The notes under the pieces are model-generated. The model was not told the origin of the DNA, made no database searches, and was given only the letters and a program-made list of their open reading frames with translations. The translations under genes and the position numbers were made by a program. From assembly GCF_003261635.1 (NCBI RefSeq), contig NZ_QFXK01000039.1, positions 310,001 to 374,000 of the forward strand: a stretch of 64,000 bases of DNA. The letters run 5' to 3'. Each line of letters opens with the position of its first letter. Within the stretch, counting starts at the first letter, position 1. Shown here piece after piece: positions 5,524-16,313 of this stretch. Source of the stretch: Kribbella monticola (GTDB taxonomy: Bacteria; Actinomycetota; Actinomycetes; Propionibacteriales; Kribbellaceae).

Positions 5524-5552
5524 CACCCCGGTGCCGCAAAGCGCCCGGGGTG
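5524..5552 (+). other. 8-bp perfect hairpin 5' of tRNA-Arg(CCG)
   Basis: CACCCCGG (5524-5531) pairs perfectly with CCGGGGTG (5545-5552) across a 13-nt loop. It starts 4 nt after the small-protein stop and ends 4 nt before tRNA-Arg(CCG). Confidence 0.65.
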
Positions 5553-5556
5553 GAAG

Positions 5557-5625
5557 CTCCCTGGTGACGGATGCACGCCTGGCCCTCCGAAGGCCGGGTT
5601 CCTGGTTCGACTCCAGGCAGGGAGA
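5557..5625 (+). tRNA. tRNA-Arg(CCG)-like, reduced D-arm
   Basis: Acceptor CTCCCTG/CAGGGAG, anticodon stem TGGCC/GGCCG with loop CTCCGAA (CCG at 5587-5589), T-arm CCTGG-TTCGACT-CCAGG, discriminator A5625. It is only 69 nt; the D region offers at most GTG/CAC as a stem and lacks a clear GG motif. It ends one base before the stop codon of the convergent GlcD-like gene. Confidence 0.7.
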
Positions 5626-5626
5626 C

Positions 5627-6994
5627 TCAGAGGAACAGCTTGTCCGGGTTGAGGAGGCCGGCGGGGTCGAAGACCGACTTGAGTTGGCGTTGCAGGCGCA
5701 GGCCGACCGGGCCGAGTTCCTGGGCCAGCCACTGGGACTTGAGTTTGCCGATGCCGTGTTCGCCGGTGATCGTGCCGCCCAACGACAACCCGAGCTGCAT
5801 CACCGCACCGAAAGCCTCCAGAGCGCGAGCCTCGGCCGCGGGATCGTCGCGATCGAAGACGACGGTGGGATGCATGTTTCCGTCACCTACATGCCCAGGG
5901 CAATAAATCTGTACGCCGTACTTCGCGCCGATCTCCCCGACGCCGTTGAGCAGCGCGACCAGCTTGCTGCGCGGTACGGCGATGTCGTCCACCAGCGTCA
6001 CGCCACGCAACTCCAGTGCGGGGTTCACCAGCCGACGTGCCTCCAGCAACAGACGCGACTCCTCCGCATCGGAGGCCTCGGCGACCTCGACAGCCCCGAA
6101 AGCCGTGCAAATACGGGCGATCTCGGCAACATCGGCAGCCGCTCGCGGACCACGGTCGGACTGCGCGATCAGCAGTGACCCGACGTCAGCAGGCAAGCCC
6201 ATGTCCCGATAGTCCTGGATCGCCCGAGCCGTCAGCCCGTCCAGGAACTCCAGCAACGAAGGTCGCAAACCAGACGCCATCACCGCGGCCGCCGCAGCTA
6301 TCCCGTCCTCGATCGACAAGAACGTGGCAGCCGCCGTCAACGCAGCCTCGGGGGCGGGACGCAACGCCAGAGTCGCCTCGGTGACCACGCCCAGGGTCCC
6401 CTCGGAGCCGACGATCAGCCGGGTCACGTCGTACCCAGCCACACCTTTCACCGATCGCCGCCCGGTGCGGATCACCTCGCCAGAGGCGAGAACCACCTCG
6501 AGCGCCCGCACGAAGTCGCCCGTCACGCCGTACTTCACGCAGCACAACCCACCCGCGTTCGTGGCGATGTTTCCGCCGATCGTGGACATCTCCCACGACG
6601 ACGGATCCGGCGGATAGAACAGCCCCTTCTCGAGCACGGCGGCAGACAACACAGAGTTCACCACTCCGGGCTGAACCACGGCGACCTGATCCTCGACCGA
6701 GATCTCCAGGATCCGATCGAGCCGCGAGGTCGACAGCAACACACACCCGTCCAGCGCATTCGCCGCCCCCGACAACCCGGTCCGGGCGCCCTGCGTCACC
6801 ACCGGTACGCCGTACTCCGTGCACGCCCGCAGCACCTCCTGCACCTCGGCGGTGGACGAAGGCCGGACGAGCACGAGCGGCACACCCGCAGTACAGAACG
6901 AGGCATGATCGTTGCGATGGCTGTCCAGTACGTCGGGGTCGGTGACGACCGCCTTCTCTCCGAGAGAGGAGGTCAGCCTCGCGATCAGGCTCAT
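5627..6994 (-). CDS. FAD-binding oxidase, GlcD/D-lactate dehydrogenase family
   Basis: A 455-aa flavoprotein of the glycolate oxidase subunit GlcD / D-2-hydroxyacid dehydrogenase type. The N-terminal PCMH FAD-binding domain has PVVTQGARTGLSGAA (about 65-79), WEMSTIGGNIATNAGG (about 134-149), KYGVTGDFVRALEVVLASGE and IVGSEGTLGVVTEATL. The C-terminal FAD_oxidase_C domain carries PGHVGDGNMHPT and TGEHGIGKLK with the metal/substrate histidines. It probably oxidises a 2-hydroxy acid to the 2-keto acid. It is the last gene of the sugar-acid operon, its start overlapping the upstream stop by ATGA. The acceptor and exact substrate are unknown. Confidence 0.9.
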   Translation of the reverse strand: MSLIARLTSSLGEKAVVTDPDVLDSHRNDHASFCTAGVPLVLVRPSSTAEVQEVLRACTEYGVPVVTQGARTGLSGAANALDGCVLLSTSRLDRILEISVEDQVAVVQPGVVNSVLSAAVLEKGLFYPPDPSSWEMSTIGGNIATNAGGLCCVKYGVTGDFVRALEVVLASGEVIRTGRRSVKGVAGYDVTRLIVGSEGTLGVVTEATLALRPAPEAALTAAATFLSIEDGIAAAAAVMASGLRPSLLEFLDGLTARAIQDYRDMGLPADVGSLLIAQSDRGPRAAADVAEIARICTAFGAVEVAEASDAEESRLLLEARRLVNPALELRGVTLVDDIAVPRSKLVALLNGVGEIGAKYGVQIYCPGHVGDGNMHPTVVFDRDDPAAEARALEAFGAVMQLGLSLGGTITGEHGIGKLKSQWLAQELGPVGLRLQRQLKSVFDPAGLLNPDKLFL

Positions 6995-7866
6995 TCCTCC
7001 TCCTGTTCCGCGAGCAATCGAAGGACCAACTCGGCCCGGCGGACGCGCTCCCGCCCGAGCGCCTCGGCGGTCGCGGCCAGGTGTGCGCCGGCCGGATAGA
7101 TGTTCGGCGCGTTCCGCAGCCCCATCTTCAGATAGACCGGCGCCGCCACCCGCACCACGTCCGGTACGTCGTAGAACCGCACGTGCCCGCCTTGATCATC
7201 AGGAACCTCGATATACATGTCGATCGGCACGGTCGTCATCGCCCGGATCTCCGCCAGCACGCTGATCGGCAGATCGGTCGAGACGTTGAGACTGGTCGCT
7301 CCGAGCCGCTCGTACAGCGCGGCGGTCGATGCGTTTGGCAACGGCATCAGCACCGACGTCTTCAGCACGAGGTCGGCCGGTAGCTCGCCTTCCTTCTTCA
7401 GCAGACCGAGCAGTTCCAGTACGCCGAGGTCGCCGACGAGCAGACTCCGCACCCCGAGCTCGACGGCCCGATACGCATCACACAGCGACGCGGCAACCAT
7501 GTCGTTGCCGCGAGCAACACCGCCGACGGCGGCCGAGACCTTGGCCTGGCCGCCGATGTCCCAGGCGCCGCGCGGACCCAGGAACAGGCAGACCTCCACG
7601 TCGTGGTCGGCACCGAGCGTGAGCATCTCGTCGATCTCGCTGTCGGTCAGCATCATCACGCCGCTGCCCTGCGAGACCCGGTGCACGGTGACGCCACGTG
7701 CGCCCGCCTCGTCCAGCACGGTCCGCATCACCCCCGGACCTTCACAGCTCGGTATCTCCACCTTGTACTGCGTACCGTCGCCGAAGCGCCCCGTCGAGGA
7801 GAACTCGGGCGCCGGCGTGATCAGTCCCCGATCCGCCAGCAGGGCACGGGCCTCGCGCAGGTTCAT
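6991..7866 (-). CDS. TIM-barrel protein, U32-peptidase-like (tentative)
   Basis: A 291-aa protein starting MNLREARALLADRGLITP. It has alternating strand/helix character: 'YKVEIPSCEGPGVMRTVLDEA', 'VHRVSQGSGVMMLTDSEI', 'DVEVCLFLGPRG', 'GVRSLLVGDLGVLELL', 'VLKTSVLMPLPNASTAALYERLGATSLNVS', 'PIDMYIEVPDDQGGHVRFYDV'. This recalls the barrel of U32-family proteins, but I cannot name a catalytic set. ATG 7866 is chosen because it overlaps the upstream stop (ATGA). Its place in a sugar-acid operon suggests an aldolase, epimerase or decarboxylation-like step, not proteolysis. Confidence 0.55.
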   Translation of the reverse strand: MNLREARALLADRGLITPAPEFSSTGRFGDGTQYKVEIPSCEGPGVMRTVLDEAGARGVTVHRVSQGSGVMMLTDSEIDEMLTLGADHDVEVCLFLGPRGAWDIGGQAKVSAAVGGVARGNDMVAASLCDAYRAVELGVRSLLVGDLGVLELLGLLKKEGELPADLVLKTSVLMPLPNASTAALYERLGATSLNVSTDLPISVLAEIRAMTTVPIDMYIEVPDDQGGHVRFYDVPDVVRVAAPVYLKMGLRNAPNIYPAGAHLAATAEALGRERVRRAELVLRLLAEQEEE

Positions 7867-9178
7867 CCCAGCTCCTGCCAGCCGGTGAGGCAGCCGGACG
7901 GATCGGTCAGATTCCGGGCGGTGCCGGCGATCTCCAGGTCGAACCGCTCCGCCACCTCGGTCAGCAGCGCCGGCGTGACCATCAACTCGTTCGGCGACAA
8001 GGTGTCGCGGATCCGGGCCAACCGCACCGAAGACCAGTCCCGCCGTCCGCTCATCGTGACGGCTGCCACCACCGCGGCCGCATCGTCCTCCAGCACCATC
8101 GGCAACCGCGACCGGCGCGCGCCACCGGCGCCGGACGTCAACGCGTTCACATAACTCGTCCGCAGATCGATCTGCTCCAGCAGCCGCGCGGGAATCACAT
8201 CCGCCAGGCCGAGCCCGGACGCGTTCCCGTGCGATGCCTCCGACAACGAGTGCACACTGACCGCCGCGATCGACGGCGACTCGAACTCGGGGATCCCGTG
8301 CACCCAGCACCGCCCGAGCACGTTCGTATCCATCCCGGTGCCCGACTTGTCCTTGCCCATCTCGTCCACCACGAGCACATCCAGCTCGTCGAACGGCAAC
8401 CGGCCCATCAAAGCCCCGGCCCGCTGCAACAAAGCAGTCTCCGCAGCGCCACCGATGCCCTCGGCAACCACCAGCTCCACCGCGGCCGTCCGCTCCAGTG
8501 TGTTCTCCAGAATCGCCAGCCCACCCAAGACCTTGCCCTGGGCAATCACCATCCGAGCCGCGGCCTCGATCGCACCACCCAGAGAGGGAATCCCGCCGGC
8601 GTGCAGAGCGGCCGCACCGGCGTGATTACCCAGCCCGATCGCGAGGATCTTCGCCAGCCCACTCTCCACCGGACCGTGGAAGTCGGTATGCGGCTTCACC
8701 CGGTTGACCAGCAGAACGCCGTCCGCCTTCGCCGCCAGCGCGTCGTGATGGATCGGCGTCCCGTCGTCCAAGGTGCCGACGACAACGGTCTCCATGGTCG
8801 CCTCGATCGGGCATCCCACCGACTCGGGCGTGACGCCGAGACCCGCCAGCATCTCCCGCTGCCCCTCGGCCGTCGCCCCACCGTGCGAACCCATCGCCGG
8901 TACGACGAACGGCTCAGCGCCGGCATCCCGGAGCCAGTCGACCGCTGCCCGAACCACGACGACCAGGTCATGGATGCCCCGACTCCCAGCGGTGACAGCG
9001 ATCCGCGCACCGGGTCGCACCGCCGGAGCCAACGGCGCCAAGGCCGCCTGCGCAGCGGCGTACGGGTCCTGCTCGGTCGGGACGTCCGGGAGCAGTCGCC
9101 TGATCGGCGTGACCTGCGGGATCACGCCGTCAGGGCGGAGTCCCCGGATCGCCTCGAACGGACCCCAGGAGGTGGACA

Positions 9179-9179
<1 letters not shown>
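7863..9179 (-). CDS. LarA-like protein (DUF2088 N-terminal domain)
   Basis: 438 aa. The N-terminal part matches the lactate-racemase LarA N domain/DUF2088 family: 'VRPGARIAVTAGSRGIHDLVVVVRAAVDWLRDAGAEPFVVPAMGSHGGATAEGQ', then 'GTPIHHDALAAKADGVLLVNRVKPHTDFHGPVESGLAKILAIGLGNHAGA'. The His-rich H-H-D, KPHTDF and GNHAGA blocks are where LarA binds substrate and cofactor. The remainder differs from true LarA, and no larB/C/E nickel-pincer genes are adjacent, so a hydroxyacid racemase or epimerase is only inferred. The start at 9179 overlaps the IlvD/Edd stop (TGATG); an upstream in-frame start inside the previous gene is unlikely. Confidence 0.7.
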
Positions 9180-11133
<1,954 letters not shown>

Positions 11134-11137
<4 letters not shown>

Positions 11138-12588
11138 CGAGACACCTCTCCTGTCGTCACGGTTCCGTTCACCCGGCGGCTGATCCCGGCCGGGTTCGCG
11201 TCACGCAGTACTGCGGGAAGCACCAGGTCGGGCGTGTCCTGGTAGGCCACGGGACGCTGGAAACGGCGCGCCGCCGTCACGCCGACGCTGGTGTGGATCG
11301 AGCCGACCGTCGACGGGAACGGACCACCATGGTGTTGCGCCCAACTGACGGCAACCCCGGTCGGCCACCCGTTCCAGAGCACCCGACCGGCCCTTGCCGT
11401 GAGCAACGGAAGTAGCTCGCGGGCCAGCTCGGCATCGGCAGCCTCTTCCGCGTGCAGGGTTGCGGTCAGGTTGCCCTCGAACGCCTCCACGGCCGCACGG
11501 AGTTCGTCCACCGACGAGTACTCGACCACGATCGACACCGGGCCGAAGCACTCTTCGAGGATCTCGTCACGCCGGGCCAGCAGTTCGGTCACCGTTGTCC
11601 CGAGCAACGTCGCGCCGCCGTCGCTCAGCACCCGCACGCCCTCGACCTTGCGCAGCCGGTCGAGACCGGACGAGAAGCCCTCCGCGATCCGGTCGTTCAG
11701 CATCTTCGCCTCGGCGACCGAACTCGTTGCCTCGATCAACTGGTCGTCGAGGCCGTGGCCGGCCGGCAGGAAGAGCAGGCCGGGCTTGGTGCAGAACTGG
11801 CCGACACCGAGCGTGAAGGATCCGACGTACCCGCCGGCAATCTCGTTGCCTCGGGCATCTACAGCCGCCTGGGTGACGAAGACGGGGTTGAGGCTGCCGA
11901 GTTCGCCGTAGAAGGGGATCGGCTCTGGCCTGGTCACCGCGATCTCGTGCAACGCCTTGCCGGCCGGGACGGATCCGGTGAAACCGGCGGCCGTGATCCG
12001 GGGATCCTTGAGCGCGGTGACACCCACGTCGTACCCCTGGATCAGGCCGAGGGTGCCGTCCGGAGCACCTGCGGCACGGAGCGCTTCGATCATGACCTCG
12101 GCAGTCCGGACGGACAGGTCAGGGTGGCCGGGGTGGGCCTTGACGATCACCGGGCATCCGGCCGCCAGCGCCGAGGCCGTGTCGCCTCCGCAGACACTGA
12201 AGGCGAAGGGGAAGTTGCTCGCGGCAAACACCAGCACCGGGCCGAGCGGAACGAGAACGCGGCGCAGGTCCGGCCGGGGTACCGGCTTTGCCTGCGGGTC
12301 CGCGGTGTCGATGACGACCTCGAGCAGCGAGCCCTCTTCCAGAACGTCGGCGAACATCCGGAGCTGACCACTGCTGCGGGCGACTTCGCCGCGCAACCTC
12401 GGCTCGGGCAGCGACGACTCGCGCATCGCGATCGGGACCAGCTCGTCGGCGGCGGCGTCCAGCGCGTCGGCGACGGCTCGGATCCACCCGGCCCGCGCGG
12501 CCGGTTCCGAGGCGGCCAGCGGCCTCGCGGCGTCGGCGGCGTCGGTCAGGGCCTGCTCGAGTTCGGCAGGGGTGGTGTCCGGGGTCAT
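11134..12588 (-). CDS. aldehyde dehydrogenase, 2,5-dioxovalerate (alpha-ketoglutarate semialdehyde) dehydrogenase type
   Basis: 484 aa NAD(P)-dependent aldehyde dehydrogenase. Visible: VFAASNFPFAFSVCGGDTASALAAGCPVIVKAHPGHP (about 140-176, cofactor binding with lysine), AGFTGS, the general-base Glu in FYGELGSLNPVFV (about 228-240) and the catalytic Cys in GVGQFCTKPGL. The motif set is that of ketoglutarate semialdehyde dehydrogenases used in Weimberg-type oxidative pentose or sugar-acid pathways ending in 2-oxoglutarate. It lies between the FAH-family enzyme and the IlvD/Edd dehydratase with ATGA overlaps on both sides, so all are co-translated. Confidence 0.9.
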
Positions 12589-13475
12589 CGGGTCTCCTCC
12601 AAAGTCTCGGCTGCCAGGAAGGCGAAAGGTTCCCGGCCGACTGCCACCGTATTCGTCAACGTGCCGATCTCGCTGATCGCGATCTCCACCACGTCGCCCT
12701 GCTGGAGCGCGAAGTCGAGTTCAGGCACGATTCCGGTGCCGGTCGCGAGGATCACGCCGTCGGGGAACTCGTTCGGTACGAACAGCACGTCGATCAGGTC
12801 CTGCAACTCGCGGACCAGGTTCTTGGTGGACGTCGTCCCGGTGAACACCTCGGCGTCGCCGCGTCGGATCACCAGGTCGATGGTGAGGTCCTTCGGGTCG
12901 GCGACCTCCCAGACCGGCCGGATCCCGGCCGCCAGCGCACAGCCGCCGGCGAACACCTTCGCCTGCGGGATGTACAGCGGGTTCTCACCTTCGATCGACC
13001 GCGAGCTGACGTCGTTGCAGACGGTGAACCCGACGATCTCACCGCGACTGTTGGCGACGATCGCGAGTTCGGGCTCCGGTACGTCGTGACCCGAGTCCGC
13101 CCGGATTCCGATCGGGTCGCCGTCCGTGACGACCCGCCACGCGGGTGCCTTGGGGAACAACTCCGGCCGCGGTGCGGAGTACACCCGGTCGTACACGGAC
13201 TGCTCGGTGCTCTCTTCCATCCGGGCACCGCGAGATCGCTCGTACGTGACGCCCGCACACCACACCTCGCCGTACCCGTCGAGCGGCGGCAGCAGCCGTA
13301 CGCCGGCCAGCGGGACCTCGTCGCCGAGCTTCGCCACGGCGGCGCGGAGCTCCTCGACTCCCAGCCGGAGGAGCTCCGCCATCCCCGTGACACCGCGAAC
13401 CGGTGCGACCGTGTCACCGGTTCGGACCCCGGCCTGGGGCGGTTGGCCTGGGAGCTGGAAACGGACCAGATGCAT
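12585..13475 (-). CDS. fumarylacetoacetate hydrolase (FAH) family enzyme
   Basis: 296 aa. The C-terminal FAH domain shows GIRADSGHDVPEPELAIVANSRGEIVGFTVCNDVSSRSIEGENPLYIPQAKVF with metal-binding E-x-E and D, then TSTKNLVRELQDLIDVLFV and GVILATGTGIVPELDFALQQGDVVEIAISEIGTLTN. In sugar-acid operons this family acts as 2-keto-3-deoxy-acid dehydratase or 2,4-diketo acid hydrolase, giving the semialdehyde oxidised by the next enzyme. The start MHLVRFQLPG (ATG 13475) is chosen by family N termini; a longer frame exists to 13565 but would encroach on an unlikely leader. It lies 31 nt after the UxaA-like gene. Confidence 0.88.
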   Translation of the reverse strand: MHLVRFQLPGQPPQAGVRTGDTVAPVRGVTGMAELLRLGVEELRAAVAKLGDEVPLAGVRLLPPLDGYGEVWCAGVTYERSRGARMEESTEQSVYDRVYSAPRPELFPKAPAWRVVTDGDPIGIRADSGHDVPEPELAIVANSRGEIVGFTVCNDVSSRSIEGENPLYIPQAKVFAGGCALAAGIRPVWEVADPKDLTIDLVIRRGDAEVFTGTTSTKNLVRELQDLIDVLFVPNEFPDGVILATGTGIVPELDFALQQGDVVEIAISEIGTLTNTVAVGREPFAFLAAETLEETR

Positions 13476-13506
13476 CAGGTTCTGCCTCTCACGATTCGGG
13501 ACACGG

Positions 13507-16281
13507 TTACATCGAGGTACCGAGCAGGCCACGGGTGATCTGGAAGCCGACGTTGCCTGAAGCAACCGCTTTGGGAATTTGCCGGCGGCTCGCCACCGCG
13601 GCGATCACGTCCAGGCCGGCTCGGGCTTGTTCAGCGGCGTCCCCGAGGGCGACGGCATCCAGATCCTCGCCGTACTTCGCGACCGTCGGCGGATCACTGC
13701 TGATCTCGACGACGGGCACGAACCGCTGCGCCGACAAGGTGCCGCCGGCAACATGCGCCAGGATCTGCTGTACTCCGCCGGCGCCGAAGCCGGTCGCCGT
13801 CTCCATCCAGTCGGTGCCCGGCATGCGCATCACGTGCCAGCCCGGCGTGGTGAATCGCTGGCCGTGCGCGATCGTCGGTTGGACCGGGGCCGGCGAGCCG
13901 AAGGCGGCGGATCGGAAGTTGTCGTCGGTGATCAGCGCGCCTCGCGAGGAGAGCACGACCGAGCCGCCGGCACCGACGATCTCGCGGCCGATCAAAGCCA
14001 TCGCCTCGGCGGTCTCCGGGCTGAGGTCGCCGCGAGCTTCGAGGCCGACGGTGAGCTCGCCGATGCTGCCTTCGACCTCTTCGGGCGCCGGGAGATGGAA
14101 GCTGCCGAACCAGTCTTTGACCCTCGTCGTCACCGCGTCGAGGCCGCCGTCCGCCTGGATACTTGCCCAGCCGAACCGGGACGGATCAGCACCGGCCTCG
14201 ACCAGCCGGGAACGGAAGTAGTCGTTGTGGGTCTTCTCGCAGCCGTGTTCGAGGAGCAGTGCCATCCGGACGTTCGGGTGGAGGAGGTAGCCGAGCATCG
14301 TCCGCGCGAAGGTCTCCTCGGAGGCACCACCGCTCGAACCACACCCCTCGGTGTGCGGCAACGCAACCATCCTGGTGACCGCATCCCCGGCCCAGCGTTC
14401 GGTTTCCGCCGTTTCCGCAAGTCTGAGCGCTATCTGCCCCGAGCAGAGACTGGTCGGCAGAATCAACCCGACCTGCTCGGGCACACGCTTTCCGTCCGCC
14501 TCCAACAGCGTCACGCGCATGGTTTCTGTTGCCTGCGGGGCGGAAAACGTCAGCGGTTTTGCCGGGAGGGGGGCGTCGCGGTCTTCGGCCGGGAGGTCGG
14601 CGAGCTTGCGCGACGTACGGCCGTCCGTGGTGATCGAGATACCTTCGCGGGGGCCGCTCTGCCGCCAGTTGCGCCAGATCGACACCTGGCTGTGGCCGGC
14701 CCGCTCCCCCGCACTCGGCTCACCCGACGCCACCCGCACGGTCAGGTCGAACGTCTCCGCGGTCAGCTCGTCCATCGGCGTACCGGTCAGGTAGCGGCCG
14801 GCGTCCACGTCCATCTCGGCGTGCAGCAACTCGTACCGCGTCGAGGTGGTGACGAACTTGATCGTCGGCACGAACGGAAAGTTGGTGATCGAGCCGTTTC
14901 CGGTGGTGAAGAAGATCAGGTTGCAACCACTGGCGACCTGCCCGGCGACGGACTCCAGGTCGTTGCCCGGACTGTCCATGAAGACGAACCCATGGCCGGG
15001 CATCGGTTCGGCGTAGTCGATGACGTGGTCGAGCCGCACGTCGCGATCGAGCTTGCGGGCGGCGCCGACGGACTTGAGCACGATGTTGTACAGCCCGCGG
15101 TACACGTTGCCGCCGGACGGATTCCCCTCGGCGGTGTGACCGTGCCAACCGACGCGTTCCTTGAACGACTGCACGGTTTTCAGGAACCGGCGAGCGGTCG
15201 GAAGATCCCGCACGTTCTTGAGTACATAGCCTTCCGCACCGATCAGTTCGTCGGTCTCAGCCAGTACTGCGACGCCGCCGTGCCGGATCACCTCGCGCGC
15301 GACGGCGCCGGACAGCGGGTTCGCGCTCACACCGGAGAAAGCGTCCGATCCGCCGCACTGCAAGCCGATCCAGAGATCCGCGAGCGGGACCTCTTCGCGT
15401 TGCTGGGCCGCCACGATCGGCAACCATGGCCGCACGAGCTCGGCCGCTTCTGCGAGGTCGTGCTCGAAACCTCCTTGCCGGGTGAAGTACGCGTGGGGCA
15501 CCCGGATCGGCGGATAGCCCTGCTCAACCATGAAGTCGCGAATCGCCTGCCCGGAGACGAGGTCGTCCTCGGTATCGACGATGAGGACGGCACCGACATT
15601 CGGGTTCAGCGCAAACCCGGCGAGGGTCGCCAGCAGGAGGTGCAGATTGTTCGGCGTACCTTCCTCGCCGCCTTCGGTATGCGCCACCGGCACGACGCCG
15701 TCGAACCCCTCCGCCCCGTCGAACCCTGCGGCGCCGTCGAACGCCGCGGCGCCGTCAGCCCCCTTCGCTCCGGCGAACCGCTTGGCGAGTTCGGTGACGA
15801 AGCCGCTGCTGCGGGAGCTGGTGGCGAGCAGTACTACGTGGTTGCGGGTGCCGGCCGGACCTTGTGCACGGGGATAGCCGAGGAACGTGCCCGGCTGCTC
15901 GACCGAAGTGACCTGCTGGCCGAGGTTGAGGGCGTTCTCGTCCAGCTCGTACGGATCCAGTGGTTCGTTGTCGGCCGACGGCTCACTCGGCAACCCCTCG
16001 ACACCTCGAGCCGACACGGCGGCCAGGCTGGTCGGCGTACAGACGTAGTCGCCGATCGACAGGTCGCGGCGGGCGCGGGCGAACGGGGTGTGCCAGGACA
16101 GCAGGGCCTCGCCGGCCGCGATCGGGCGGGCGACGATCCGGTGACCTTCGAGGACCGTGTGCGGCAGCGTCACCGCCGTACCGGCGAAGTCAATGACGGC
16201 ACCTTGCTCCAGCCGGCGAGAGCAGATCGCGACGTTGTCGCCCGGCTCGGGCAGCACACCGATCTCGTCGAATCTCACCAT
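13507..16281 (-). CDS. double-length UxaA-family altronate/galactarate dehydratase-like enzyme
   Basis: 924 aa, nearly twice normal UxaA. Residues about 1-90 are the SAF domain (VRFDEIGVLPEPGDNVAICSRRL). About 125-530 is a complete GD_AH_C module (YPRAQGPAGTRNHVVLLATS, VAHTEGGEEG, LQCGGSDAFSGVSANP, HTAEGNPSGGNVYRGL, FFTTGNGSITNFPFVPTIK, GRYLTGTPMDEL). After about 570 a second, partial module repeats the motif order (GLILPTSLCSGQIALRL, LPHTEGCGSSGG, LLHPNVRMALLLEHGCEKTHND). This suggests internal duplication. ATG 16281 is chosen for GGGAGG 8 nt upstream; an ATG at 16323 lies inside the GntR palindrome. It is the first gene of the operon, and an 18-bp tandem repeat lies inside it. Confidence 0.85.
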   Translation of the reverse strand: MVRFDEIGVLPEPGDNVAICSRRLEQGAVIDFAGTAVTLPHTVLEGHRIVARPIAAGEALLSWHTPFARARRDLSIGDYVCTPTSLAAVSARGVEGLPSEPSADNEPLDPYELDENALNLGQQVTSVEQPGTFLGYPRAQGPAGTRNHVVLLATSSRSSGFVTELAKRFAGAKGADGAAAFDGAAGFDGAEGFDGVVPVAHTEGGEEGTPNNLHLLLATLAGFALNPNVGAVLIVDTEDDLVSGQAIRDFMVEQGYPPIRVPHAYFTRQGGFEHDLAEAAELVRPWLPIVAAQQREEVPLADLWIGLQCGGSDAFSGVSANPLSGAVAREVIRHGGVAVLAETDELIGAEGYVLKNVRDLPTARRFLKTVQSFKERVGWHGHTAEGNPSGGNVYRGLYNIVLKSVGAARKLDRDVRLDHVIDYAEPMPGHGFVFMDSPGNDLESVAGQVASGCNLIFFTTGNGSITNFPFVPTIKFVTTSTRYELLHAEMDVDAGRYLTGTPMDELTAETFDLTVRVASGEPSAGERAGHSQVSIWRNWRQSGPREGISITTDGRTSRKLADLPAEDRDAPLPAKPLTFSAPQATETMRVTLLEADGKRVPEQVGLILPTSLCSGQIALRLAETAETERWAGDAVTRMVALPHTEGCGSSGGASEETFARTMLGYLLHPNVRMALLLEHGCEKTHNDYFRSRLVEAGADPSRFGWASIQADGGLDAVTTRVKDWFGSFHLPAPEEVEGSIGELTVGLEARGDLSPETAEAMALIGREIVGAGGSVVLSSRGALITDDNFRSAAFGSPAPVQPTIAHGQRFTTPGWHVMRMPGTDWMETATGFGAGGVQQILAHVAGGTLSAQRFVPVVEISSDPPTVAKYGEDLDAVALGDAAEQARAGLDVIAAVASRRQIPKAVASGNVGFQITRGLLGTSM
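15698..15769 (-). repeat. 18-bp tandem repeat inside the UxaA-like gene
   Basis: Four consecutive 18-bp units beginning CCGTCGAAC (15698, 15716, 15734) and a degenerate CCGTCAGCC (15752). They encode repeated AxFDGA-type hexapeptides between the two sides of the first GD_AH_C core, probably a flexible loop. Copy number may vary between strains. Confidence 0.75.
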
Positions 16282-16313
16282 CGCGGGCGCCTCCCGGTAG
16301 CTGTCCGGTGCCA

